A stretch of DNA of 64,000 bases from Boesenbergia rotunda (Eukaryota > Streptophyta > Magnoliopsida > Zingiberales > Zingiberaceae): contig JAGFNQ010007687.1 in NCBI GenBank assembly GCA_024364735.1, positions 1-64,000 of the forward strand, written 5' to 3'. A model generated the notes under the pieces. The model did not search any database. It saw only the letters and a program-made list of their open reading frames with translations, and was not told the origin of the DNA. A program made the position numbers and the translations under genes. Shown here in pieces: positions 34,284 to 45,439 of this stretch. Position 1 is the stretch's first letter. Each line of letters opens with the position of its first letter.

Positions 34284-35030
34284 TCAAAGCCGCTTGGATA
34301 GTTGCCGGTCGAACTCCATAGAGTTGATGTACTCAACCATACGGGCGTCCCACCGACCGGCCTCCCCCTCCTTGTGGCCGTGTAGCTCTTCGGGCTCCGC
34401 TCGGGCCGCATCCCGCTCCACCTTCTCTGCCCTCAGACGACCTAGCTCTTCCGTTTGGTGGTTCAACTCTTGATCCCGGGAAGCTAGCTCGTTCGTCAGC
34501 TCCTCCACCTTCTTAGCCTGGCCCGCCACCTCTTCCTCCTTGGCTTGTAGCTGGGATTTGAGGGACTCGAAGGTTCCGGATGTCTCAAGGAGCTCAGCTT
34601 GGGCTTTAGTCAGCTCGCCCCGAGTCCTCGCCTGGAGGGCCCAGGCCTTACGCTCAGCGCACTCCAGATTGGAAATTCGGATGTTTGACTGAGCAACAGT
34701 CGAGTCTGCCATCTCGACTTGGCCTCGGGCGAACTTCAGTTGTTCTTCATTATGTGCTAAGCGGTTCTGCAGAGCGATGATCTCTGCCCGCAGGTCATTC
34801 AAGGGGGATTCATTGGAGACAAGCTGGGTGTGCTTGAGTCGTGTCTCCAAGAATTCCACCCATCACTCAGCTCATGCCCGAGCCGTGGAGTGGGTCAGAA
34901 GTGACATAGACAAGCTATGACACGACCCCCAGAACTGCAAAAAGGAGAAGGGCCATAGATATCCTAAAGCTAAGTAACGAGCAAAGAGAAGAGTTGATTC
35001 AAAATATACCTAAGTGGCTTCGAGGAAGAA
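34284..35030 (-). pseudogene. Antisense accessory ORF of Tat with coiled coil
   Basis: An open piece of 191 codons (34284-34859) encodes an almost continuous heptad-rich helix (LRAEIIALQNRLAHNEEQL and similar), charged and lacking Cys pairs. Tat-group elements are known to carry antisense extra ORFs between integrase and the 3' LTR, so this is probably the C-terminal part of one. The apparent start is a GTG, and a TGA precedes it in frame at 34865-34863, so this piece alone is not a gene. Upstream on the minus strand a plausible 75-bp intron (34935-35009) starts GTATAT and ends TTTTTGCAG. Further exon-like sequence continues to about 35140. Function unknown. Confidence 0.5.
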
Positions 35031-35146
35031 GGAGTCGGTCTTGTCGCTGGACCCACGGTAGTAGGACCCCTCGAGCCCTTGTAGATAACGGTTGGCTATC
35101 GGCCCATACAGTCGCAGCTCCTGGCACCGGTCGGGCAGCTCACCCA

Positions 35147-35324
35147 TGTTAGATCGATACGTCTTGCTAGAGGGGGGTGAATAGCAACTTTTTGATTCGT
35201 TCTTCCTACAAGGTTAGTTGGGCAAGCGGAATATACTAAAATAAAACAAAACAATGCTAACAAATATATTTACGTGGTTTAAAGATAAAGACTCCTACTC
35301 CACGACAGTCCATGAGGTGGACGA
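35147..35324 (-). repeat. SIRE-type LTR scrap (3' end only)
   Basis: On the minus strand it ends CCCCCCTCTAGC...GATCTAACA, the style of SIRE LTR termini. Its sequence differs from the SIRE-1, -2 and -3 LTRs, so it is another family. It is cut at 35324 by the SIRE-1 5' LTR, and the rest of it is not found after 51008. Confidence 0.65.
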
Positions 35325-36776
35325 TGTTGGTGCAATTTGCACTAATAGTTAAACTTGGGTTTTGATGAATGACAAATATGTTAAAGTTAGGCTTGCTTTT
35401 GGTTTTGACCTCTTTACTAAGTGTGTAGGGTTGAAAGACTTAGGACCTGACACCAGGCTGAAGTCCAGGGTGGTTGAGTCCTGGCAGGAAGTCCAGTTGG
35501 GTTCGTGGGTCCTAACAATTGGTTGAAGCCCAAGTTGGTTGAAACTTGGCAAAAAGACCAAGGTGGTTGAGCCCTGGCAGGAAGACCTGGTAGGTTAAGA
35601 AGTTGAGTAGAGCTGCACGAGGTAAGTAAGGTAAGTCATTGGAGGAGCGAACCAGCGAGGACGGGTCCTATTTTAGGACTGTAGGCGCGGTCCAACTTAG
35701 GCCCATTTTGGTGACCTCGGTTGAGTCCTGGTTAGATCCTTATCCAGGTTTGGACGGGGTCTAATTAACTCTAAATTCATTAACTCTATTTTACAGGATT
35801 TATTTGATATGTGAACTAATTAGATTTTGTAGGTTAATTTTATAAATTTATTCCTCATCTAAAGCCTCAGAGGAGGATAAATTTTCATTTAAATTATTCG
35901 TATTTCTTATTTTTTTAGAGAATAAAATTATTCCTACTAATGATAAAATCTTATTGTTATTTTCTAATTATTCCTATTAATGCTTAAAATTCTCATGTGA
36001 AGCCTAGCTAGAAGGATAAAATCTCTTTTTAAATTGTATTTTCAATTATTTTTTCAAAAAACAAAAAGCCTTGGTGAGGTAAGAGGATAAAACCTCTTGG
36101 TTAACTTTTCAGATTAAATTTTATTTAAATTATTTAAGTGAAGCAAAGATAGAAACGTTATCTTGTTTGAATTATTCTTTCTTGCTGATCGATAAAATTT
36201 GAGCTGAGAAGATCATGCATCGAGGCACTATAAAAGGAAGCAAGCAAGCCCTCTAAGAGATAGAAAAAAATTTTCTGGTTCAAGCTTTGGCACTCACTTG
36301 CTTCCACGCTCCTCTGCTGCGGTTTGTGCTTTGACTCGACGATGTCCGACCGCTGCCGGAAGATCTCTCCCAACACCCAAGCTGCTTCAGATAAATCTAA
36401 GTGTTAGGTAACATAATTTTTGTTCTATTTGCACTTAAATTATTAAAAGGGGAAGTGTAGGGTTGTTACATTACCACCTAATCTTGTATTCGAATCACTC
36501 TACCGGGAGTTTGCCGGTAGAGGTTTTTAGTGGATTGCCCACAGGAAAGGCTCAAGGAGCCTGGGTCTTCGAGCAGGAGTCGCCGAAGGCTCCGAACGAA
36601 GTAAAACTCCTCGTGTAATTTTTTATTATTTTTCGCTTTCGCTTTTCGTTTTAATTTTTCCACTGTGCACGTTTTTCAAAGCATCGTACAATTTTCTATC
36701 GACTCTGATTCTATAACGATGATTTTAAAAGTCACGTGATTCACCCCCCCCCCCTCTCACGTGCATCGGTCCTACA
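35325..36776 (+). repeat. SIRE-1 5' LTR
   Basis: It runs from TGTTGGTGCAATTTGC to CGGTCCTACA. A TATA box (TATAAAAG) is at 36229-36236. Hairpin units lie at 35465-35484, 35530-35549 and 35558-35577. A C11-12 run near 36743-36754 is shorter in the 3' LTR. Confidence 0.95.
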
Positions 36777-36778
36777 AG

Positions 36779-36790
36779 TGGTATCAAAGC
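36779..36790 (+). promoter_or_regulatory. SIRE-1 primer binding site (tRNA-iMet)
   Basis: TGGTATCAAAGC lies two bases after the LTR. It differs at one base from the usual copia site TGGTATCAGAGC. Confidence 0.85.
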
Positions 36791-37079
36791 CTTGGTACGC
36801 TCTGAATCGGTGCAACCACCGTAAGAGCCGGGGGAGATCCAGTTTTTCGCATTTTGTGTTTTTCATTGCACAATCTAAATTAAGTATTGTTGCTTAAATT
36901 TGGATCTTTTTCTTTTGTTCGTTCAGTTTTACTCGAATTTGGTGCAACACCATTTCGAGTCTCTCTTCACTTATTCTTTTTTTTGTACCACACCACTAAT
37001 CCAAGACTTAGTCTTGGAACGAGTTTTGTTGTTTTTTTGTAAGTCACAGCTCAGATCGAGTTCAAAGCGTAGAACACCC
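36791..37079 (+). other. SIRE-1 leader
   Basis: It begins like a normal SIRE leader but jumps near 37060-37085 from leader sequence straight into mid-Gag. The Gag start and roughly the first 75 residues are missing (compare the SIRE-2 Gag). Small frames here are not genes. Confidence 0.6.
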
Positions 37080-38511
37080 TCCAGTGCGGACTAACTAAAG
37101 AAGAGCTGAACAGAATCAGACCAACCGAATCAGCAAAAGAACTTTGGGATAAACTAATTGAATTGCATGAAGGCACTACTGATGCAAAGGTAACAAAAAG
37201 GGATTTGCTTTTAAATAAATTATTTAATATGAAAATGCAGGAAGGAGAATCTGCAAGTCAACTTCATGCTCGGATCAAGGACATACTAAATGGACTCCAC
37301 CTGATTGGGCACAAACAAGAAAACAGTGACATTATAAGGTATGCACTAAATGCCTTTCCTAGAAATTCATTATGGGCATCCATTGTAGATGCTTATAAAA
37401 TCTCTAGGAATCTTTCCAAAATAAATTTAGATGAACTATTTTGTGAATTAGAGTTGCATGAACAAACTAACGCCAAGGCCGAAAAGGGTTTGCTTTGTTT
37501 GCAGATTCTTCAAGAAAGGTCAAGTCGAAGAAGAATATTCAAGAAGAATCCGAAGAAGAACCAGAGTCAGACTCCGACGACGAGGAGCATATGGTAAACT
37601 TGGTAAGAAAAGTCTTTGCCAAAAAGAAGAACAAGTTTTCAAAAAGGGACCTCCAAAAGATAATGAAGCCCATCAGCAATGAAGGTAAAAGCAAAATGAC
37701 CTGCTTCAGTTGCAACAGAAAGGGGTACTTCAAACATGAATGTCCCTATAAAAAGGAGGACCAACCCAAGAAGAACAAGAAGAAGAAGGCTTTACAAGCC
37801 ACCTGGGACGAGAGCTCGGACGACTCCGACAATGAACCACCAAAAAATTCAAGTTACCTCGCGCTAATGGCAACCGGACATGGATCGGACTCGGAAAGCG
37901 ACGAAGATTCCGAATACGAGTCGAGCCAAGAGATCGGACTCTTTTCGGATGGCTCGACTAAGGTATACTTAGATTCAATTAATAAAAAGTTTTTTAAGAT
38001 TATCTCTGTTTTAAATAAAAATTTATTTGCATCTGAATCTAGGAATGACCAGCTCCTTAAGGAAAATCAAGACCTTAAGGAGCAATTAATTAATACCAAA
38101 ACCTTAACTGAATCAACTCAAAATGAAAGAACAATTGAATTGGAAAATGATAACTCCACCCTAAAGGGTGAAGTTCAAAACCTTAAGGACTTACTAACAA
38201 CTTTTACAACCCAGTCCAAGAATCTTGACCTTATTCTTGGATCTCAAAAGGGCGTGTACAATAAATCTGGGATAGGATATAAATCAGGATCGACCCAAAA
38301 ATCCTTTATCTCATTTGTCCACCCACGTGAAAATCGGTGAAAAGCGTGGGTCCCGAAAGCTTACCTAACAAAGCAAGTAGGGCAGAAGCAATACTATGTC
38401 CCCAAGAAGGACATTCATTACATTGACCCTAAACACCCTACCTATAATTTAGGGGAAGGCACCAAATTAGTTGGCACCTCAAAGTCACCCTTTACCCATC
38501 TGGGTACCTAG
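37080..38511 (+). pseudogene. SIRE-1 gag, copy A (N-terminally truncated)
   Basis: Gag begins at about CGLTKEELNRIRP without a start codon. The capsid part (to about 37480) is in one frame. A 1-nt deletion relative to copy B (near 37481) moves the rest to the next frame (37495-38340). That part has a CCHC knuckle (CFSCNRKGYFKHEC, about 37702-37743), Lys-rich and Asp/Ser-rich stretches, and a coiled coil. A TGA at 38338-38340 is CGA in copy B. The frame otherwise ends at TAG 38509-38511, present in both copies, so Gag and Pol are separate ORFs. Confidence 0.85.
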
Positions 38512-39772
38512 GACTAGTTTCAAAAGTTAGTCTGACACTTGACCTACTCAGTACTAGGGTAGGGCGAGCTGATAGAACGTTAGGGAAGCTGATCTAAGGA
38601 GTCATGTAGGGGAAGGCGTCCTTTATTTGGTCTTCTTAGCCCAGTGGAACTAGCCGGAGCTACCCCGCCACATCCTAGACTAGTTAGACCAAGGAGTTTC
38701 AATAGGTAGGTTAAAAGTACAACTTCCTTAAGCGGTTTTGCCTAGAAAGTGGTTGTTGATCCAATAAGGCTTCGGCCAAAGAAGACCTCTGTGTCTCGCC
38801 ACAGCCTGGAAACCAATTATGGAAGTATACTTTTAAACTGCTTCTTGTCAAACCTGAATCTAACAAAAGGTCAGATTAACTTTTATAAATCAAACTCAAA
38901 CTTATCTCACACAAATCATAGGATCCCTTTGATTGACAACTTAGATCAAGTGAGATGAATAAGGACAACTAAACTCAAACCTCAAAATTCAAATTAACAA
39001 ATTTGAATTTCAACATTCAAATTAACAAATTCAAAATTCAAATTAACGAATTCAAAATTCAAAATTCAAATTAACGAATTCAAAATTCAAAATTCAAATT
39101 AACAAATTCAAAATTCAAATTAACGAATTCATAATTCAAATTAACAAAATCAAAATTCAAAATTCAAATTAACAATTTCAAAATTCAAATTAACGAATTC
39201 AAAATTCAAAATTCAAATTAACAAAATCAAAATTCAAAATTCAAATTAACAAATTCAAAATTCAAATTAATGAATTCAAAATTCAAAATTCAAATTAACA
39301 AGTTCAAAATTCAAAATTCAAATTAACAAAGTCAAAATTTTAAATTTGAATTGGTTTTAAAATTCAAATTAACCAATTCAAATTTAAAATTTAGAATCTT
39401 AAATTTTTTTTAAATTTCTTAATGTTTCTCGAAATTCAAAACTCTTAAGTTTTTTTTAATTCATATTTTTCAAAGTTGGTCAAAATTCAAATTTTCAAAT
39501 TCCTTAAGTTTTTTTTAAGTTGTTCAAAATTCAAATTTTAAATTCCTTAAATCTTTTAAATTCCTTAATTTTTTCAAAACTTCAAGTCTTCAATTTCTTA
39601 AGGTTTTTCAAAATTCAAATTCTCCTAAGCTTTTTAAATTCAAATTTTTAAACTTCTTAAGTTTTTTTTTTTGGTTCAAATTTCTTAAGTTTCTTTAAAT
39701 CATTCCTTTAACTCATTAAAAACTTAAACTAAATTCTAAAAATTTCCTACTTAATTGTAGAAAAACAAGTAG
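38512..39772 (+). other. Gag-pol spacer of SIRE-1, copy A
   Basis: About 1.26 kb without a frame. The first part (about 38560-38960) is conserved in SIRE-2 at 54000-54300, including TTGGTCT/AGACCAA arms (38627-38633 and 38686-38692) and a GGC-TTCG-GCC hairpin (38768-38777). From about 38990 to 39350 it is an A/T repeat, with T-rich runs to 39700. A TAG at 39770-39772 precedes the protease; copy B has TGG there. Confidence 0.7.
38990..39360 (+). repeat. A/T-rich short tandem repeat
   Basis: AAATTCAAATTAAC(A/G)AATTC and AAATTCAAAATTC words repeat irregularly with a period of about 21-35 bp. A variant lies in copy B at about 44660-45070. The two arrays differ strongly in unit order, unlike the flanking sequence. 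Confidence 0.85.
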
Positions 39773-42700
39773 ATTATCGACAGTGGGTGCTCCAGACATA
39801 TGACTGGGGATCCCACCAAGTTTACAAAACGCAAGTACAAAAGTCTAGGGACAGTTGCGTTTGGAAACAACGATAAACTTAAGGTAATTGGCCTAGGTAA
39901 CATTGAACTTGAGTTTGATTTTATAATTAAAAATGTCTTACTTGTTGAAAACTTTCACTTCAATTTACTAAGTATCAGCCAATTGTGTGACACTGGGTAT
40001 AAGGTTAGGTTCTTGTCCAATGAATGTATGATCAAACACACTGACAATCCAAACATCACACTTAGAGGACATAGACACAATAATATCTATGAAATTAGGT
40101 TAATCCGTCCCCTAGCAAATTGTCTTTTAACACATAAGGATGAGACTTGGCTATGGCATAGGAGACTTTCACACACTCACTTCAGAAAGTTACCTAAACT
40201 AAATGGTTTAGTTAGAGGCCTACCAAAGTTACCTAACTTTGAGACAACCTTAAGTAATGCTTGTCAACAAGGGAAACAAACTAGATCAACTCACAAACCA
40301 ACTAATCAAACTCAAACTAAATCAATTCTTGAATTAATTCACCTAGACCTATTTGACTCTCATGGGGTAAAATCAATTAGTGGGAATCTATACTGTTTAG
40401 CAATTATAGATGACTATTCTAGATTCACCTGGGTAAAATTCTTAAAAAATAAAGATGAAACGTTTGATATATTTACTCAATTTTGCAAATTAATAGAAAA
40501 TGAAAAAGGGGTTAAAATTATAAGACTTAGGAGCGATAACGGTGGGGAATTCAAAAATCAAAAATTTAATCAATTCTGTTTAGAAAATGGCTACCACCAT
40601 AAATTCTCCTGCCCTAAAACACCTCAACAAAATGGAATTGTAGAAAGAAAAAATAGAACACTACAAGAAGCAACCAGAACAATGCTTAATGAATACAACT
40701 TACCTAAATATCTTTGGGCCGAGGCTGTCAGTACAGCCTGCTATGTACAAAACAGAATAACTATAAATAAAAATCTAGGAAAAATATCTTTTGAAATCTA
40801 TTATAACAAACAACCTAATATTAAGTATTTTAAAGTATTTTGATGTAAAGTGTATATATTAAATACTAGAGAACACTTAGGAAAGTTTACATCTAAGGTT
40901 GAGGAAGGTATCTTTGTAGGTTATTCCCTTACCAGTAGAGCCTATCGAGTTTATAACAAAACTACCCTAAGAATTGAAGAAACTACAAATGTAAAATTTG
41001 ATGAAACATCTGACCCAAATAACTCTGATCAAACCACCTACCAACCAATTGATTTTGTTAGGTCCAGTACTGACCTAGATGAAAGCCCAATTAAGGACCA
41101 AGACCATGATCTGACTGAACCTTCACCTAACCAAACCAGAACTATTCAAGTCAGCTCAGCCCACCCTATTGATCAAATCATAGGTGATCCAGAACTAAGG
41201 GTTCAAACTAGGTCAGCCTTTAGAAACCTTAGCCAAATTGCTTTAATTTCCAAAATTGAACCAAAATCAGTAGAAGAGTCTTTACTTGACCCTGGTTGGA
41301 TCATAGCTATGCAAGAGGAGTTAGCCCAATTTGAACGTAGTCAAGTCTGGGATTTAGTACCCTTACCTAAAGACAAAAAGTTCATTGAAACCAAATGGGT
41401 CTTTAGGAATAAACTTAACGAACAAGGTGAAATAATCAGGAATAAGGCTAGGTTAGTAGCTAAAGGGTTTAGCCAAGTAGAAGGACTTGATTATGATGCC
41501 CCTGTAGCTCGACTTGAGTCTATTAGGATGCTTTTAAGTTATGCAGCCCATAAAGGATTCAAATTGTATCAAATGGATGTTAAGTCAGCCTTCCTAAATG
41601 GCCTAATTAAGGAAGAGGTTTATGTAGGACAACCCCCTGGTTTTGAAAGCTTAGAACACCCTGACTATGTCTTTAAACTAAAAAAAGCCCTATATAGACT
41701 TAAGCAAGCCCCTAGGGCCTGGTATGAAAGACTGTCTAACCATTTAGTATCTAAAGGTTTTAACCAAGTTAAAATTCACCCAACACTATTTGTTAAAACC
41801 TTAAAAACTGATATTTTTATAGCCCAAGTATATATAGATGATATAATATTTGGCTCAACTAACTCAAAATTTTTGCAAGATTTTATAACGGTAATGGAAA
41901 ATGAATTTAAAATGAGTTTAGTAGGCCAATTAACTTTCTTTTTAGGGCTACAAATAAAACAGACCAGTGAGGGTACTTTTGTCTATCAACAAAAATACAT
42001 TAAAGAACTACTTAAAAAATTTGGAATGGATAGTGCAAAAGAAATTAAAACACCTATGGCTACCAATCAAACTATAGATAGTGACCCAAATGGCAAACCT
42101 GTTGACCTTAAATATTATAGAAGTGTTATAGGCAGCTTACTTTACCTGACTGCAAGTCGACCTGACATTCTCTTTGCAGTTAGTATGTGTGCTAGGTATC
42201 AAACATGTGCTAAAGAGTCACATATAACCTTAGTTAAAAGAATATTTAGGTACCTTAAAGGGACAGAAAGTTTAGGAATTTGGTATCCTAGAACATCCCA
42301 ATTTGAACTTATTGGATTTTCTGACTCAGATTATGCTGGCTGTAAATTAGATAGGAAAAGTACCAGTGGTGGATGCCAACTTCTAGGGCCCTCACTAGTT
42401 AGTTGGTTCAGTAGAAAACAGCACTGCGTTGCCCTATCCACCACTGAAGCTGAGTACATAGCCATGGGTGAGTGTGTAGCCCAATTACTTTGGATGATGC
42501 ATACGTTAAAAGACTTTAACTTAGATTTTAAGAAAGTCAAAATCTTTATAGATAATCTAAGTTCAATTAATCTAACCAAAAACCCAGTCCACCACTCTAG
42601 AACCAAACATATAGAAATTAAACATAATTTTGTCAGAGATCATGTTAATAAAGGAGAAATTGAACTTAACCATATTGAATCTAAGGCTAACCTAGCTGAT

Positions 42701-42775
42701 ATATTTACTAAACCACTCCCTGAATCTGAATTTAGTAACTTAAGAAGGTTAATAGGAATGTGTGTTATAGACTAG
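39773..42775 (+). pseudogene. SIRE-1 pol, copy A: protease, integrase, RT, RNase H
   Basis: Nearly complete, about 1000 codons. The protease site is DSGCS (39779). The integrase zinc domain has WLWHRRLSH, but the first Cys of the CxxC pair is Ser (SNAC; copy B has CNAC). The integrase catalytic motifs are present: HLDLF, RSDNGGEF and QQNGIVERK. RT has VKSAFLNG and a YIDD box (copy B has YVDD). RNase H has DSDYAGCKLDRKSTSGG and STTEAEYIAMGE. A TGA at 40841-40843 splits the frame where copy B reads TGG for the preceding triplet pattern (Gly). A 9-bp deletion near 41500 removes three residues before APV. Otherwise open to the TAG at 42773-42775. Confidence 0.9.
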
Positions 42776-43053
42776 AACTAACCTAATCACACTTACTTCT
42801 TTTGAACAATCAGCTCGCATATTCTATTTGGCCATTAGCTTAATTACTTTGATTCTTGGTTTAAAAAAAAATTTGGTTAACTTAGCCTAAGTTTGACCCC
42901 TAAAACCACATGAACCTATAGATTTAGGTAGCCGCATCTCACAAAACACATTAAGGATAACTTGTTTGTGCTTGCAAAACATAGAACGGTTGTGAGATGC
43001 ATAGGACTTTACCTGGATTCAGAATGCTTAAATCTGTGCATCGCAGTAAGTCT
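42776..43053 (+). other. Post-pol region of copy A
   Basis: It matches the start of 48446-49555 and breaks off at the N after CAGTAAGTCT. It contains the conserved stem-loop. Confidence 0.8.
42934..43000 (+). other. Conserved post-pol stem-loop, SIRE-1 copy A
   Basis: Perfect 11-bp arms, GCATCTCACAA (42934-42944) and TTGTGAGATGC (42990-43000), enclose a 45-nt loop with TTAAGGATAAC and ATAGAACGG. Confidence 0.65.
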
Positions 43054-43054
43054 N
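43054..43054. other. Undetermined base (N) at the copy A/copy B join
   Basis: The only N in the window lies exactly where post-pol sequence of copy A meets mid-gag sequence of copy B. This is typical of a contig join or an unresolved overlap. Confidence 0.95.
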
Positions 43055-44188
43055 GGGCATCATTGTAGATGCTTATAAAATCTCTAGGAATCTTTCCAAA
43101 ATAAATTTAGATGAACTGTTTTGTGAATTAGAGTTGCATGAACAAACTAACGCCAAGGCCGAGAAAGGGTTTGCTTTGTTTGCAGATTCTTCAAGAAAGG
43201 TCAAGTCGAAGAAGAATATTCAAGAAGAATCCGAAGAAGAACCAGAGTCAGACTCAGACGACGAGGAGCATATGGTAAACTTGGTAAGAAAAGTCTTTGC
43301 CAAAAAGAAGAACAAGTTTTCAAAAAGGGACCTCCAAAAGATAATGAAGCCCATCAGCAATGAAGGTAAAAGCAAAATGACCTGCTTCAGTTGCAACAGA
43401 AAGGGGCACTTCAAACATGAATGTCCCTATAAAAAGGAGGACCAACCCAAGAAGAACAAGAAGAAGAAGGCTTTACAAGCCACCTGGGACGAGAGCTCGG
43501 ACGACTCCGACAATGAACCACCAAAAAATTCAAGTTACCTCGCGCTAATGGCAACCGGACATGGATCGGACTCGGAAAGCGACGAAGATTCCGAATACGA
43601 GTCGAGCCAAGAGATCGGACTCTTTTCGGATGGCTCGACTAAGGTATACTTAGATTCAATTAATAAAAAGTTTTTTAAGATTATCTTTGTTTTAAATAAA
43701 ATTTGTTTGCATCTGAATCTAGGAATGCACAGCTCCTTAAGGAAAATCAAGACCTTAAGGAGCAATTAATTAATACCAAACCTTAACTGAATCAACTCAA
43801 AATGAAAGAACAATTGAACTGGAAAATGATAACTCCACCCTAAAGGGTGAAGTTCAAAACCTTAAGGACTTACTAACAACTTTTACAACCCGGTCCAAGA
43901 ATCTTGACCTTATTCTTGGATCTCAAAAGGGCGTGTACAATAAATCTGGGATAGGATATAAATTAGGATCGACCCAAAATCCTTTATCTCATTTGTCCAC
44001 CCACGTGAAAATCGACGAAAAGCGTAGGTCCCGAAAGCTTACCTAACAAGCAAGTAGGGCAGAACCAATACTATGTCCCCAAGAAGGACATTCATTACAT
44101 TGACGCTAAAACACCTACCTATAATTTAGGGGGAGGCACCAAATTAGTTGGCACCTCAAAGTCACCCTTTACCCATCTGGGTACCTAG
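43055..44188 (+). pseudogene. SIRE-1 gag, copy B (starts mid-gene)
   Basis: It corresponds to copy A from about 37374 onward and lacks the earlier part. The frame 43134-43769 holds the acidic region and CCHC knuckle (CFSCNRKGHFKHEC). Single-base deletions relative to copy A occur near 43700 and 43783. The shared Gag stop is TAG 44186-44188. Confidence 0.8.
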
Positions 44189-45439
44189 GACTAGTTTCAA
44201 AAGTTAGTCTGACACTTGACCTACTCAGTACTAGGGTAGGGCGAGCTGATAGTACGTTAGGGAAGCTGATCTAAGGAGTCATGTAGGGGAAGGCGTCCTT
44301 TATTTGGTCTTCTTAGCCCAGTGGAACTAGCCGGAGCTACCCCGCCACATCCTAGACTAGTTAGACCAAGGAGTTTCAATAGGTAGGTTAAAAGTACAAC
44401 TTCCTTAAGCGGTTTTGCCTAGAAAGTGTTTGTTGATCCAATAAGGCTTCGGCCAAAGAAGACCTCTGTGCCTCGCCACGACCTGGAAACCAATTATGGA
44501 CGTATACTTTTAAACTGCTTCTTGTCAAACATGAATCTAACAAAAGGTCAGATTAACTTTTATAAATCAAACTCAAACTTATCTCACACAAATCATAGGA
44601 TCCCTTTGATTGACAACTTAGATCAAGTGAGATGAATAAGGACAACTAAACTCAAACCTCAAAATTCAAATTAACAAATTCAAAATTCAAATTAACGAAT
44701 TCAAAATTCAAATTAACAAAATCAAAAATCAAAATTCAAATTAACAAATTCAATTTAACAAATTCAAAATTCAAATTCAAATTAACAAATTCAAAATTCA
44801 AATTAATGAATTCAAAATTCCAAAATTCAAATAATGAATTCAAAATTCAAAATTCAAATTAACAAGTTCAAAATTCAAAATTCAAAATAACAAATTCAAA
44901 ATTCAATTAATGAATTCAAAATTCAAAATCAAATTAACAAATTAAAATTCAAATTAATGAATTCAAAATTCAAAATAATGAATTCAAAATTCAAAATTCA
45001 AATTAACAAGTTCAAAATTCAAAATTCAAATTAACAATTCAAAATTTAAAATTCAAATTAACCAATTCAAATTTAAAATTCAGAATCTTAAATTTTTTAA
45101 ATTTCTTAATGTTTCTCGAAATTCAAACTCTTAAGTTTTTTTTAATTCATATTTTTCAAAGTTGTTCAAAATTCAAAATTTCAAATTCCTTAAGTTTTTT
45201 TTTAAGTTGTTCAAAATTCAAATTTTAAATTCCTTAACTTTTTCAAAACTTCAAGTCTTCAATTTCTTAAGGTTTTTCAAAATTCAAATTCTCCTAAGTT
45301 TTTTAAATTCAAATTTTTAACCTCTTAAGTTTTTTTTGGGGTTCAAATTTCTTAAGTCTCTTTAAATCATTCCTTTAACTCATTAAAAACTTAAACTAAA
45401 TTCTAAAAATTTCCTACTTAACTGTAGAAAAACAAGTGG
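44189..45439 (+). other. Gag-pol spacer, copy B
   Basis: As in copy A, with the conserved block at about 44230-44640 and the A/T array at about 44660-45070. Many 1-2 base differences from copy A are deletions in runs. Confidence 0.7.

Larger units (their letters stand above)
30417..35146 (+). mobile_element. Tat-type Ty3/gypsy element, internally deleted
   Basis: In order: an LTR tail (30417-30642), a primer-site-like sequence, a Gag N-terminus, a direct jump to the RT/RNase H border near 31090, integrase, a 117-bp tandem array, and an antisense coiled-coil ORF. Protease and most of RT and gag are absent. It is cut on the left by Athila and on the right by an LTR scrap. Confidence 0.75.
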
